A stretch of 64,000 nt of DNA from Rhodocyclales bacterium (GCA_026399475.1 JAPLQY010000012.1:1-64000), one strand, 5' to 3'; numbered from the stretch's first letter, positions 31,119 to 40,218 are shown. The notes: generated from the sequence alone by a model not told the origin. A program made the numbers and translations.

Positions 31119-32039
31119 TTATCTGGTGTTTGCCTTCACTGAAATTTCGTTTTCGGCCAGGGCCTGTGTCGCCATCCCGGCGATGTCGCTGAGACCGGCT
31201 GCGTTTGCCACACCCAGCGCGCGCCGGTAGGCCTCGGCGGCATCACCATCCGCTACGGCGCGGAGAGCGTCTTTTGCTCGACCGCCTTGTGGCGCAGTTG
31301 CTTCATCAGCGCCGATCTTTCGCCGGATGTCGCCGATCAGCAGCCAGTCGCGGGCGATCTTTTCCGGCAGCGCGAGCCGGCGGTCGATTTCCAGCGCGGC
31401 GCGAGCCGCGGGCAGGGCACCAATGGCGTCGCTGTCGGCGAGTCGTGCGCCAGCGATGAGCCGCCAGGCGTTGCCGGTCTCGGCCGCTTCGTCCCTGTCC
31501 TGCAACAGTTTCAGCGCGGCTTCGGCGTGCACGAGCGCGTCTTGCGCATGCTTGTCGATGAGTGCTGCGCGTGCCTGCAACAAATGCAGGCTGGCGAACT
31601 GTGGACAGTTCGCCGGACATGCCGTTGCGGCCGTGGCGAGATTCGCCTGCGCCGCAGTCAGTCGCCCCAACGCCAGATTGGCCTGTGCCTGCAGCAGCCG
31701 GATTTCGAGCGTGCTGCCGCCGTCCGTGCTGCTTTCCGCCAATGCCAATACCATTAGAGCGGTCTCGGCATGACCCAAGGCGAGTTGGGCGCGGGCCAGG
31801 TGCAGTCGGTTGCGGGCGGTGCCCGGCGCGTCGTCGATACTGGCGTAGATCCGCGCGCTCTCGTCGAAGCGGCGCACCGCGACGGCGTAGTCGCCGCGGC
31901 TGTAGCGTTTGGCGCCTTCGCTTTCGGCTTCCAGCGCCGCCTTGAGGCGGGGCGGGTCGGCAGGCGAGTTGGCGGAATTCGGCGCCGAGGCGCAGCCGGC
32001 GAGGATCAGTGCTGCGATAAAGAGGATCTTAGCGCGCAC
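31119..32039 (-). CDS. Helical-repeat (TPR-like) lipoprotein of the Mla-like operon
   Basis: Lipoprotein of 306 residues. A short signal peptide ends in the lipobox LILAGC, so the mature protein is acylated at Cys about 17. The rest is all alpha, rich in Ala and Leu, with TPR-like repeats: about AEAALKLLQDRDEAAE, LADSDAIGALPAARAALEID and others. The GTG start at 32039 overlaps the MlaD-like gene by 11 nt. It is the last gene of the operon. The role may be a periplasmic or outer-membrane adaptor, as lipoproteins are in several MCE systems, but this is inferred. Confidence 0.78.
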   Translation of the reverse strand: MRAKILFIAALILAGCASAPNSANSPADPPRLKAALEAESEGAKRYSRGDYAVAVRRFDESARIYASIDDAPGTARNRLHLARAQLALGHAETALMVLALAESSTDGGSTLEIRLLQAQANLALGRLTAAQANLATAATACPANCPQFASLHLLQARAALIDKHAQDALVHAEAALKLLQDRDEAAETGNAWRLIAGARLADSDAIGALPAARAALEIDRRLALPEKIARDWLLIGDIRRKIGADEATAPQGGRAKDALRAVADGDAAEAYRRALGVANAAGLSDIAGMATQALAENEISVKANTR

Positions 32040-32967
32040 GGCCGGCCTCCCCGCGCAGATCGCTGTCCGCCTTGAGCGTTGCCGGTGCCGGCGCATCGAC
32101 GAAGTTGCGGATCGGCCACGCCTGCTTCGCGCCGCTTACGATCTCGCGCACGTCGGAAGCCAGAGTACTGCCGTCGCGCAGGGTCGATGGCACGCTGATC
32201 TCCGCTTCGGCGGTGATTTTCTCGACGTGGTCGAGCATTTGTTGGGTGCGGTCAAGCATGCCGGGCAGGCGTTTGTTGGCGGCCTCCAGCGTCTGGCCGA
32301 GGTGGGTCAGGTCTTCCTCCGTCTTGCCCAGCACGCGGGTGGCGGCGTTGCCGATGCCAGTTACCTGGTGGTTGCCGTTGGCGAGCAGGACTTTCAGCGC
32401 CTCGGAACTTTCCCTTATCTGGGCCAGCGTGCCGGGCAGGCCCTTCTCCGGATCGGCCAGTACCCCGGTGATGACCTTGATATCCCTGAGGATGGGCACG
32501 AACTCGTCGCGCACCTGGTTGGCCAGTGCGGTCAGGCCGTCGGCACGCGAGAAGGAGAGTCGTGCCTGGGCCGCGGCGAGCCGGGTCTTGTCCGGCCCCG
32601 GCACGATTTCCAGGGTGGCAGAGCCGACCAGGCCTTCCTTGCGCAGCTCGACGCGTGCATCGTGGGTGATGAAGCGCATGTGATCGGCGTCGATCTCCAT
32701 GGTGACCACCACCTGGCCATCATCCTTCAGGCTGACGTCGGCCACCGAACCGACACGGAAGCCGGCGATGCGCACGGCCTGGCCCTTGGCGATGTCCTGG
32801 GCGCTGTTGGTGACGAAGCTGTAGTTCGTGGTCTGGCGAAACAGGCCCTGACGCACGACGATGGCGGTAATCAGGGCCAGCGTCACCAGCGCAGCAAAGA
32901 GCAGGAAGCGGCGGGTGCCGCGGCGCAGCGCGGCGGCGTCGCTGTCGTGTTCGGTCAGGAGTGACAT
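32029..32967 (-). CDS. MlaD-like MCE-domain protein
   Basis: MCE substrate-binding protein of 312 residues. One transmembrane helix at about 20-40, then the MCE domain (YSFVTNSAQDIAKGQAVRIAGFRVG at about 50-75; conserved GxxVRIxGxxVG core) to about 130, then a long helical region. MCE proteins form hexameric rings that carry lipids across the periplasm. It overlaps the ATPase-like gene by 13 nt and the lipoprotein gene by 11 nt. The substrate is unknown. Confidence 0.9.
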   Translation of the reverse strand: MSLLTEHDSDAAALRRGTRRFLLFAALVTLALITAIVVRQGLFRQTTNYSFVTNSAQDIAKGQAVRIAGFRVGSVADVSLKDDGQVVVTMEIDADHMRFITHDARVELRKEGLVGSATLEIVPGPDKTRLAAAQARLSFSRADGLTALANQVRDEFVPILRDIKVITGVLADPEKGLPGTLAQIRESSEALKVLLANGNHQVTGIGNAATRVLGKTEEDLTHLGQTLEAANKRLPGMLDRTQQMLDHVEKITAEAEISVPSTLRDGSTLASDVREIVSGAKQAWPIRNFVDAPAPATLKADSDLRGEAGRAR

Positions 32968-33578
32968 GGGGTCTCCGCGAATTCTGCGAGGTCGGTCAAT
33001 GTTCGGCAGTCGGGCAACTCGGGCAGTTCATGGCTGTCGAGGTCGACGAAAAGTACTGGCCGGAAAGGATGGCGCCGGTGGTAAATGGCCTCGACGGCGA
33101 TCAGTGCATTTGCCTGCCGCCGCGCGAGACCGGCGAAAAGGCGGTCGATCACCAGCAACTCGGGCGGACGCAGCAGGCAGCGGGCGAAGCCAATCGTCCA
33201 GCGCTCGGTGCGTTCGAGGTTCATCGGTTGTTCGCGGCCCAGCGTGGCGATGCGCTCTGCCGTCAGGCCGCAGAGCCGGAGTGCCGTTTCCAGTTCGCGT
33301 TCCCAGTCGCGCGGATCATCGGGATCGGCGCCGTAACGCAGGGCCAGCGCGAAATTCTCGGCAACCGTCATGGCGCCGAGCAGTCCACCGCTGCCGGGCA
33401 GCACGCCGATGCCGGGGCAGCGTTCGAGCGCTTCCACCACGTGCTGAGCGGTGGTCGAGTCGGCGACGACAATGCGATGGCGACCACCTTCGTCCAACGG
33501 CAGCATCAGGCGCAAACAGTCGCCATCGAACAGCGACAGTCGGCGACCTTCGACGGCAGCATGCAGATCGGGAGTCAT
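32955..33578 (-). CDS. ABC ATPase-like protein lacking catalytic motifs
   Basis: Protein of 207 residues in the position of MlaF. The fold is recognisable from IGVLPGSGGLLGAMTVAENFALALRYG (Q-loop region, Gln replaced by Gly), and from FARCLLRPPELLVIDRLFAGL (Walker B region). The Walker A GxxGxGKS/T is absent; the aligned segment is ADSTTAQHV. The LSGGQ signature is replaced by MNLERTERW, and the catalytic Glu after the Walker B Asp is Arg. ATP hydrolysis is therefore unlikely. It overlaps the permease and MCE genes, so it is still translated with them. It may be a structural subunit that needs another ATPase. Confidence 0.8.
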   Translation of the reverse strand: MTPDLHAAVEGRRLSLFDGDCLRLMLPLDEGGRHRIVVADSTTAQHVVEALERCPGIGVLPGSGGLLGAMTVAENFALALRYGADPDDPRDWERELETALRLCGLTAERIATLGREQPMNLERTERWTIGFARCLLRPPELLVIDRLFAGLARRQANALIAVEAIYHRRHPFRPVLFVDLDSHELPELPDCRTLTDLAEFAETPCHS

Positions 33579-34324
33579 CTCAGGGCGTAGACCATCGCGG
33601 CGAAGGCGACGTCCACCACGAAGACGGCTATCAGTCCGGTGCCCACGGCCTGGATGGCGGCGCCGGAAATGGCCTGGGTCGAGCCCTTGCCGCTGCTGCC
33701 GTGGTGGCAGGCGATGATGCCGACAGTGGCGCCCATCAGCGCGCTCTTGACCAGGCTCATCAGGGCCAGCCAGGGGTCGGCGAAATCGAGGAAGCGTCCC
33801 GCCGTGTCGGCCAGCGGGCGGCCTTCCAGCAGAGCGGTGGCCAGCCAGCCGCTGCCGATGGCGAAGGCCTGAAAGCAGACCGTCACTGCCGGCAGGGCGA
33901 TGGCAAGACCGAAAATGCGTGGCAGCAGCAGGTAGTCGACGGCGGGCACGCCAAGCCGGCGCAGGGTGGTGAATTCGTCGTGCAGATGCATCACCGCGAG
34001 TTCCGAAGCGATGCCGGCGCTGCTGCGCGCCACTACTACCAGCGCCGACAGCAGCGGTGCCAGCTCGAAAAACAGGCCGAGAAAAAGCATGCGTTGCGTC
34101 AGGTCGCTGTCGGCGCCGATCAGCGCGGCAAGCTGGGTGGCGGTTGCGGCGCCGGTTAGCATGGCCATCACGCCGATCACCGGCAGTGCGGTCACCCCGG
34201 CGCTGAATATCTGGCGCCGCAGCTGCTCGCGCAGCAGTGGTCGGCCCAGCTCGCCGTACCGGCTGCCGGCGAACCAGGCAAGCTGGAAGTAGGCACCGAG
34301 GCGGGTGTCGGCCAGGGTGTTCAC
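33575..34324 (-). CDS. MlaE-like ABC permease
   Basis: Integral membrane protein of 249 residues with about five helices. It matches the MlaE/permease family of MCE systems through the segment HDEFTTLRRLGVPAVDYLLLPRIFGL, the coupling-helix region, and ALMGATVGIIACHHG near the C-terminus. It should form the inner-membrane part of a lipid transporter with the MCE protein. It overlaps the genes on both sides by ATGA-type junctions. The neighbouring ATPase is degenerate, so the energy source is open. Confidence 0.9.
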   Translation of the reverse strand: MNTLADTRLGAYFQLAWFAGSRYGELGRPLLREQLRRQIFSAGVTALPVIGVMAMLTGAATATQLAALIGADSDLTQRMLFLGLFFELAPLLSALVVVARSSAGIASELAVMHLHDEFTTLRRLGVPAVDYLLLPRIFGLAIALPAVTVCFQAFAIGSGWLATALLEGRPLADTAGRFLDFADPWLALMSLVKSALMGATVGIIACHHGSSGKGSTQAISGAAIQAVGTGLIAVFVVDVAFAAMVYALR

Positions 34325-36096
34325 TTGCCTTCTCCTTCCGGCGCCTTCAGCGGCGGCGTCCAGCCCCAGATGCGGGGCGAATCCGGCGCGGGTTGCCCGA
34401 GGTCGACCATCCCGCCGGCAAAGCCGACGGCGGCAGCGACCTGCTCCGAGCAGAGCACCGGATGCCCGTATTCCTTGGTCATGGACTCGAGGCGGCTGGC
34501 GATGCCTACCGCGTCGCCGATCACCGAGAACTCGCGGCGCTGCCGAGAGCCGACGTAACCGGCCAGCACCTCGCCATCATGGATGCCGATGCCGATCCTG
34601 AGCGGCTCGATGCCTTCCGTCGCGAGTTCGGCATTGAGCTGGTCGACGCGCAACAGCAGGTCCTGTGCGGCTTCCAGCGCGTTGCGCTGCGGTGCAGCCA
34701 ATGGCTGGGGCAGGCCGAAGGTGGCCATCAGGCCGTCGCCGACGTACTTGTCCACGGCGCCGCCGCTGCTCTGGATGGCCCGCGCGGCGGCGGCATGGAA
34801 GCGGTTGAGCAGGCTGATCATGGCTTCCGGTGTGGATTGCGCATTGCGCGCCGCGAAGCCGCGGATGCCGGCGAAGAGCAGCGTAACGCTGCGGCGCTGG
34901 CCGTTCTTCTCGAGTTGCAGTTCGCCGCCGAGCAGGGCGCGCATTACCTGCGGGCTGACGTGGCCGGCGAACATGCTGCGCAAGGTCTGTTTTTCGCGGA
35001 AACGTCGGATGAAGTCCCAGGCTTGTCGCGCCGCCCAGGCCAGCAGCGTCACGATGACGATGTTCGCCACCGGCAGATAGCTGCCGTGCCAGAGCGCGAA
35101 GGTGGAACCGGCAACGAAGCCGCCAATGACGCCGACCAGCGCCAGGGTCTTGATCCAGCCGCCGCGACCAAACCAGAGCAGGGCGCCGAGTCCGGCGAGG
35201 AACAGCGAGAGGTTTTCCGGCACGCGTTCGATCAGCCCGCGTCCGAGCAGGGAGCGCAGGGCCTGGATGTGCACCACCGCACCCGGTTCGGTGCGGCTGC
35301 CGGGTTCCCAGGCCGTCAGCGGTACCGGCAGGCGGTGGCGGATCTCGGTGGGCAGCAGGTTGGCCACCACGACCGCACGTCCTTGCACCAGGGCGCGCAG
35401 CTTTTCATCCTCGCCGCGATGGACCCAGTCGAGCACCGTGCCCACCGGCGTGTATTCGATCGCGCCGCCGATGCTGTAGTCGATCATGCCGGTGGGTGAA
35501 CCCTGGCGGCCCAGATGCCTGGCCATGGCCGAAGCCAGCGGCTCGCGCTTGTCGTCCGATTGACAGCGGCGCTGGTTGATGCGACGCACGGTGCCGTCGG
35601 TATCTTCGCAGATGGCCAGCGAAGCCACCGCGCCGTCGCCGATGGCGGCCAGCAGTTCCGGAGAGATGGGGCGCAGCCGGCCACCGATGCCCGGCGGCTG
35701 GCCCACCACCAGCGGCGCCGCACCGCGCAGACGGTAGATCCCGGCGAGCAGCGTGGAATCGATGTCCTTGACGAGGAAGTCGTAGGAGCGCACCGGCAGC
35801 GGCATCGCCAGCCCGACCACGGCCGGCTGGGCGGCTGAAAGACCTGCCAGCAGGGCGCCGAGATGGACGTGCCAGAGGGCGGTAGGTTCGGGAATGGCCT
35901 CGTAGGCGGCTTCGTCGATACCGATGACAACAACATCATGCGCCAGCGGCGTCGGTGCATTCGCCCGCAGCCAGCGCGCCTGGGCATCGTAGAGCGCCTG
36001 GTCGGCGAAGCGCAGGGTGCGGGTGGACATCAACCCCCAGGCCGCAGCGCACACCAGCAGAAAACCGATCAGGATATCGCGGGACAGGCGGAACAT
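34321..36096 (-). CDS. CHASE2 sensor with degenerate class III nucleotide cyclase domain
   Basis: Membrane sensor of 591 residues. Helix at about 8-24, an extracytoplasmic CHASE2 domain at about 25-290 (VVVIGIDEAAYEAI), three helices at about 295-360, then a cyclase homology domain at about 400-545. The adenine-binding Lys450, metal Asp454 (DKYVGDG), Asp528 and Arg535 are kept. The first metal Asp is Gly410 (LLFAGIRGF) and the transition-state Asn is Gly531 (GDAVGIASRLE). Two catalytic residues are thus lost, so cyclase activity is doubtful. It overlaps the MlaE gene by 4 nt, an unusual partner. Confidence 0.88.
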   Translation of the reverse strand: MFRLSRDILIGFLLVCAAAWGLMSTRTLRFADQALYDAQARWLRANAPTPLAHDVVVIGIDEAAYEAIPEPTALWHVHLGALLAGLSAAQPAVVGLAMPLPVRSYDFLVKDIDSTLLAGIYRLRGAAPLVVGQPPGIGGRLRPISPELLAAIGDGAVASLAICEDTDGTVRRINQRRCQSDDKREPLASAMARHLGRQGSPTGMIDYSIGGAIEYTPVGTVLDWVHRGEDEKLRALVQGRAVVVANLLPTEIRHRLPVPLTAWEPGSRTEPGAVVHIQALRSLLGRGLIERVPENLSLFLAGLGALLWFGRGGWIKTLALVGVIGGFVAGSTFALWHGSYLPVANIVIVTLLAWAARQAWDFIRRFREKQTLRSMFAGHVSPQVMRALLGGELQLEKNGQRRSVTLLFAGIRGFAARNAQSTPEAMISLLNRFHAAAARAIQSSGGAVDKYVGDGLMATFGLPQPLAAPQRNALEAAQDLLLRVDQLNAELATEGIEPLRIGIGIHDGEVLAGYVGSRQRREFSVIGDAVGIASRLESMTKEYGHPVLCSEQVAAAVGFAGGMVDLGQPAPDSPRIWGWTPPLKAPEGEGK

Positions 36097-36188
36097 GCGG
36101 TGATTATGACATGGGGCCGGCGCTTTACAGGCGACACTCCAATGCCGGCTTTGGGCGTCAGCGGGCAGATCGCGGGTGCTGCATCCGG

Positions 36189-39122
36189 TCAGTTGAACCG
36201 ATCACGACCGGGCTGATCGGCGCGGGCAAGGATAGCGGGCAGCGAGTTTCTGACGAACTCCATGGTGGCCTCGTCTTCGATGCAGTCCCCGGCGGAACTG
36301 GCCAGCAATATCCTTTCCGGTGCCAGCGGCCGTGAAACGACATAGCCCTGTACATAATCGACACCCATTTCCGCCAGCGCCTCGAGAGTGGGCACATCCT
36401 CGGCCCATTCGGCGATGCATTTCATGCCCAGATTGCGCGTGAGATCAACGATGGCCTGGACAATCGCCTGGTTGGCCGGATGGCCGAGCAGGTCCTTGAC
36501 ATAAGCACCGTCGATCTTGATCGCATCTGCCGGCAGGCTCCTGAGATAGGAGAAGGACGTGTAGCCGGCGCCAAAATCGTCCAACGCGAGTTTCGCCCCG
36601 TACTTCCGGATGCCGTCGATGAAATGCCGGGTGTTGGTGAGGTCGTGAAGCGCCACACTCTCCGTGATTTCGATGCAAATTCGCTCCACCGTGGGACCAT
36701 AGTGCGCCAGGATCGCAAAAGCGTCCTCGATGAATTTTTCGTCATTGAGCGATCCGCCGCTCAAATTTACCGACACGTAGCTCGAGTTCTTGAGATGCGT
36801 GGCATGGGTGCGGAGCCATTCCAGCGTGGCCGTCAGGACCCACTTGTCGATCGTTGCAATGCGACCGTTGCGTTCCGCTGCCGTAATGATGTTCCAGGCC
36901 GGCACAATGCTGTTGTCCTTGTCGCGCATGCGCAACAGGACCTCGAAGTTGAGCGACCCGTAGGGATCCCGCAAGGACATGATCGGCTGCATCATCAGGA
37001 ACAGGCCTTCCGGCTTGAGCATGTCGAGGCGCTGGATCAACTGCAATTCCTTGGTGCGCTCGGTAAACACCGACATGTCCTGCCGATAAACCACCAGGTT
37101 GCCCTGATGCCCGATCTTCGCTTCGCGGCAGGCCCGGTCGGCCAGCGATATCGCATCGTCTTCCTTGGTTCCGCTGGCGATTTCGACCAGGCCAATCGAG
37201 CACTTGACCTGAAATGCGCGGTCCCCGACGGCGAAAGGCTCGGTGGAAATTGCCGCGACAAGGCGCCGGCATATGTCCGCAGCCGATTGAATCGGTCCTC
37301 CCTGGAAGATCACCACGAACTCGTCACCGCCGACGCGCCCGAGTATCTGGCCTTCAACCAGGACGTCATTGATGCGCGCGCAGACATCCCGCAGCACCAT
37401 GTCTCCCGCAATATGTCCGAACAGGTCATTGATCAGCTTGAATCGATCCAGGTCCAGGTAGGCCAGTGCCATCGCATTGCCTGCGGCCAAGGAACGATTC
37501 GCCGCGTCGAAAGCCTGCTCGATGCCGCGCCGGTTGAAGATGCCGGTCAATGGGTCATGGTTGGCCAGGAAGCGCAGCTTTGCAGTCGCCTCGACGCGCA
37601 CGGTAATGTCCTGCAACGAGCCTTCGATCCTTCCGATCACCCGCGTCGCCTTAACCAGAAAGCTGCGCTGGCTCTCCCCGTTAGCCGCGACGCTCTTGAG
37701 TTCCATATCCTCGGCAGCGGGGCTGGCCGCGAGGGCCTGCAAGCGCTCCCAGGCACCGGCTTCGAAGCCGGTGCTCCAGTGCATGGAATCGCCCGCATAC
37801 CTCCCCAGCATGCTCTTGTAGGCAGGATTGGCCTGGACGATGCGTCCCTGTTCATCCAGTGAAAACAGCCCGATCGGAATGGCTTCATAGGTGTTGCGCA
37901 ACTCGTCCTGCGCCTTTCTCCGCCCCAGCCGTTCCTGCCGTATCTGCTCGGCAATGGCAAGCGCGGCCAGCAGGCTCGATGACAGTGCCGCCGTGACGCT
38001 ATTGACGCTGCCGATCAGGTCACGAAAGCCCAGCGCTGCTGCCAGCACTTCGTTGAGACTGCCAAGCAGCGCGATTGCGAGCCCGGCGCCGTACCACATG
38101 GCCACCTTGGACCGCGTTGTGATCAGGATGCGGATCAGCAGGAAGACGATCATCGCGCCCCCGCCCGCCGTCGATACCCACAGTACGGGCAGGAAACTTG
38201 CGTAGGGTAAGGTCATGGCTGCCAGCAGCACGGCCAAGCATGACCACTGGCCGATGCGCAACAGCAGCGCATGTTGCGCCTGCTTCAGATCGTCGGAAAA
38301 CAGCCTGATAAAAAGCGTAAGGGTCAGTACGTAATATCCCGACGTCGTGATCTTGCGGGTCGGGATGATCCAGTCCGGGGGTATCGAGCGTTCCAGCCAC
38401 TGCGTATCCCAGCCGGCGGAAATGGCTGCCAGGCGGAGGTTGGCGAACAGCCAGGCGGCGAACAGCACGTACAGCCATTCGCGGTTGATGATCGCGGTCA
38501 TCAGCACGAACAGCGAGAGCACTATCAGTCCGCCGTCCAGCAGTCCCGAGTTGCGATGAAACTTCAATTCCGAAAGATAGAACTGCTCCACCGACCACAG
38601 GGTGGCCGAGATGTGGGCCGGACCGGTGTGGCTGGCCCGGCACAGCACCCGGGCCGGAGCAGGGAGCGGGCCGAGTTCCAGCACAAAGCCGGTCTTTGCC
38701 GCCTTCATCAAGCCTTCTGTCGTGCTGCGGCTTGCCGATCCCAGGGGATGCAGGTCGGTCACACTCCAGCAAGCGGCGTCCACTGCATGCCGGGAGGGGA
38801 GTTCCACGATCGCCGGCTGGTTGCTCGCCGGTACCACGAAGCTGAACCAGACCGGCGCTTCCGACAGGCGCGTATTGAGTGCGCGCTCAGCCGGCGCATC
38901 AGCCAGCTGCGTCAGGGCCTGTCGCGGCGTCAGCGGCCGCCCGTCTTGTTGCACTGAACTGAGTTCGAGCCGGCTGGCACCGTTCAACGGGTATTGATTC
39001 TCCAGCAGGACCAGCGCCACCAGCGATGCCAGGGCAACGGCGGCTGGCACGCCATACGCGGACAGCCGGTACAGAAATACATCGATTGCTGCGCTGATGC
39101 CTGATCCCGATAGTCGCCTCAT
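36189..39122 (-). CDS. 7TM-sensor GGDEF-EAL cyclic-di-GMP protein
   Basis: Large membrane signalling protein of 977 residues. N-terminal helix at about 18-40, a 7TMR-DISM-like extracellular domain to about 190, a seven-helix region at about 195-395, a PAS domain at about 405-530, GGDEF at about 535-695 (GRVGGDEF intact at about 598; no RxxD inhibitory site just before it), and EAL at about 715-955 with the EAL core as FEVLLRM and DDFGAGYTSFSYL intact. It could both make and break c-di-GMP; the net direction is unknown. It lies upstream of the cyclase gene on the same strand with a 92-nt gap. Confidence 0.92.
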   Translation of the reverse strand: MRRLSGSGISAAIDVFLYRLSAYGVPAAVALASLVALVLLENQYPLNGASRLELSSVQQDGRPLTPRQALTQLADAPAERALNTRLSEAPVWFSFVVPASNQPAIVELPSRHAVDAACWSVTDLHPLGSASRSTTEGLMKAAKTGFVLELGPLPAPARVLCRASHTGPAHISATLWSVEQFYLSELKFHRNSGLLDGGLIVLSLFVLMTAIINREWLYVLFAAWLFANLRLAAISAGWDTQWLERSIPPDWIIPTRKITTSGYYVLTLTLFIRLFSDDLKQAQHALLLRIGQWSCLAVLLAAMTLPYASFLPVLWVSTAGGGAMIVFLLIRILITTRSKVAMWYGAGLAIALLGSLNEVLAAALGFRDLIGSVNSVTAALSSSLLAALAIAEQIRQERLGRRKAQDELRNTYEAIPIGLFSLDEQGRIVQANPAYKSMLGRYAGDSMHWSTGFEAGAWERLQALAASPAAEDMELKSVAANGESQRSFLVKATRVIGRIEGSLQDITVRVEATAKLRFLANHDPLTGIFNRRGIEQAFDAANRSLAAGNAMALAYLDLDRFKLINDLFGHIAGDMVLRDVCARINDVLVEGQILGRVGGDEFVVIFQGGPIQSAADICRRLVAAISTEPFAVGDRAFQVKCSIGLVEIASGTKEDDAISLADRACREAKIGHQGNLVVYRQDMSVFTERTKELQLIQRLDMLKPEGLFLMMQPIMSLRDPYGSLNFEVLLRMRDKDNSIVPAWNIITAAERNGRIATIDKWVLTATLEWLRTHATHLKNSSYVSVNLSGGSLNDEKFIEDAFAILAHYGPTVERICIEITESVALHDLTNTRHFIDGIRKYGAKLALDDFGAGYTSFSYLRSLPADAIKIDGAYVKDLLGHPANQAIVQAIVDLTRNLGMKCIAEWAEDVPTLEALAEMGVDYVQGYVVSRPLAPERILLASSAGDCIEDEATMEFVRNSLPAILARADQPGRDRFN

Positions 39123-39197
39123 ACCTTATGTCCAAAGTAATACCAGTAGAACCCCGGCAGCCTCCCGCCGCGATTCTACTGCCCTACTTCCCGCACT

Positions 39198-39989
39198 TCA
39201 GTTTTTTCTGGCGGCAGCCCTCGATGGAAAGCGCTGGTCAGCCATTGGCAGGGGGTTCGCTCCACCCAGGTCGATATCCGGATGGTGGGTATGGACAACG
39301 AAATCGTACAGCGGGTGCTTGGCCTGGCGCCAATTGAAGTCGGCGTGTTCGATACTGAATGCCAGTACCCGGTGGGGTATGTTTCCGGCATGGCGCATCG
39401 GGGTAAAGCCAGCTCCGGGAATCACATCCTGGAACAGCAGCGCCTCATATCCCCGATCGAGTGGCGAGCGGGCTGCGATGACCATCCATTCGATTTCCTC
39501 CAGCACGCAATACTGGTAGTAGGCCTTGAACAGCGCCGCTTTGACCAGCCGCCCCATGCGGTTGCTGGTTACGCCAAGACGGGTGGCTTCCGCCTGACTC
39601 CTGCCTTGCAGCCATGATGGCAACTCGAGCGACTGCTCGAGCGTCAGCTTGCGGTAACGGTTGGTCTGGATGCGCATCGTGCCCAGGGGCGAACCATCCA
39701 GCTTGGATTCCGCCAGCAGGACCACCGAGCCGGGTTCATTGTCGGAGGCTTCCGCCTTTTCCAGCAGCGCGGCTACCTCCGGGATATGCCGCCCGTAGGC
39801 CGCGTGGCGGATCAGGACCGCTTTTTCGAGATCTTCCTCGCTACGGACGATCCTGACGCTGAACGGCAATCTTTCTCCGGCCACCTGCTTTTGCGCCAGC
39901 GTGTCGTCCATCATGGTCATAGAACCGCCAAGATGCGCCATCCCGATTTGATGCCCAGCTTTTACAAAAGTATTGAGTTCCATTTGCAT
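39198..39989 (-). CDS. FeeM/GNAT-like N-acyltransferase
   Basis: Protein of 263 residues with an acyltransferase fold related to N-acyl amino acid synthase FeeM and the PEP-CTERM-associated acyltransferases. Visible features are FSVRIVRSEEDLEKAVLIRHAAYG at about 42-66, then RLGVTSNRMGRLVKAALFKAYYQYCVLEE at about 155-185, the acyl-donor binding helix. The donor is probably acyl-ACP and the acceptor unknown. Start with RBS AGAGGGG. The assignment is by pattern; subtype is uncertain. Confidence 0.65.
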   Translation of the reverse strand: MQMELNTFVKAGHQIGMAHLGGSMTMMDDTLAQKQVAGERLPFSVRIVRSEEDLEKAVLIRHAAYGRHIPEVAALLEKAEASDNEPGSVVLLAESKLDGSPLGTMRIQTNRYRKLTLEQSLELPSWLQGRSQAEATRLGVTSNRMGRLVKAALFKAYYQYCVLEEIEWMVIAARSPLDRGYEALLFQDVIPGAGFTPMRHAGNIPHRVLAFSIEHADFNWRQAKHPLYDFVVHTHHPDIDLGGANPLPMADQRFPSRAAARKN

Positions 39990-40218
39990 GTTCCCCTCTT
40001 AATAAAAAAGTGGCATTGCCACGGTTGCCTTCGAATGAAATGGCTTGGCTGACTTCCGGCGACGCTGTTTCTACTCGCGCTTTCGACGGCGCAGGGCAGA
40101 TGGAAGCAGTCATCCAACCAAACAGTATGGAGCATCGGGAGCGAGGCGCCAATCCCTTGCCCCGGACAGGGCCTTGGTCCGTGGCGCCCGCGCCACGGCG
40201 ATTTCGGACGGCATGACG

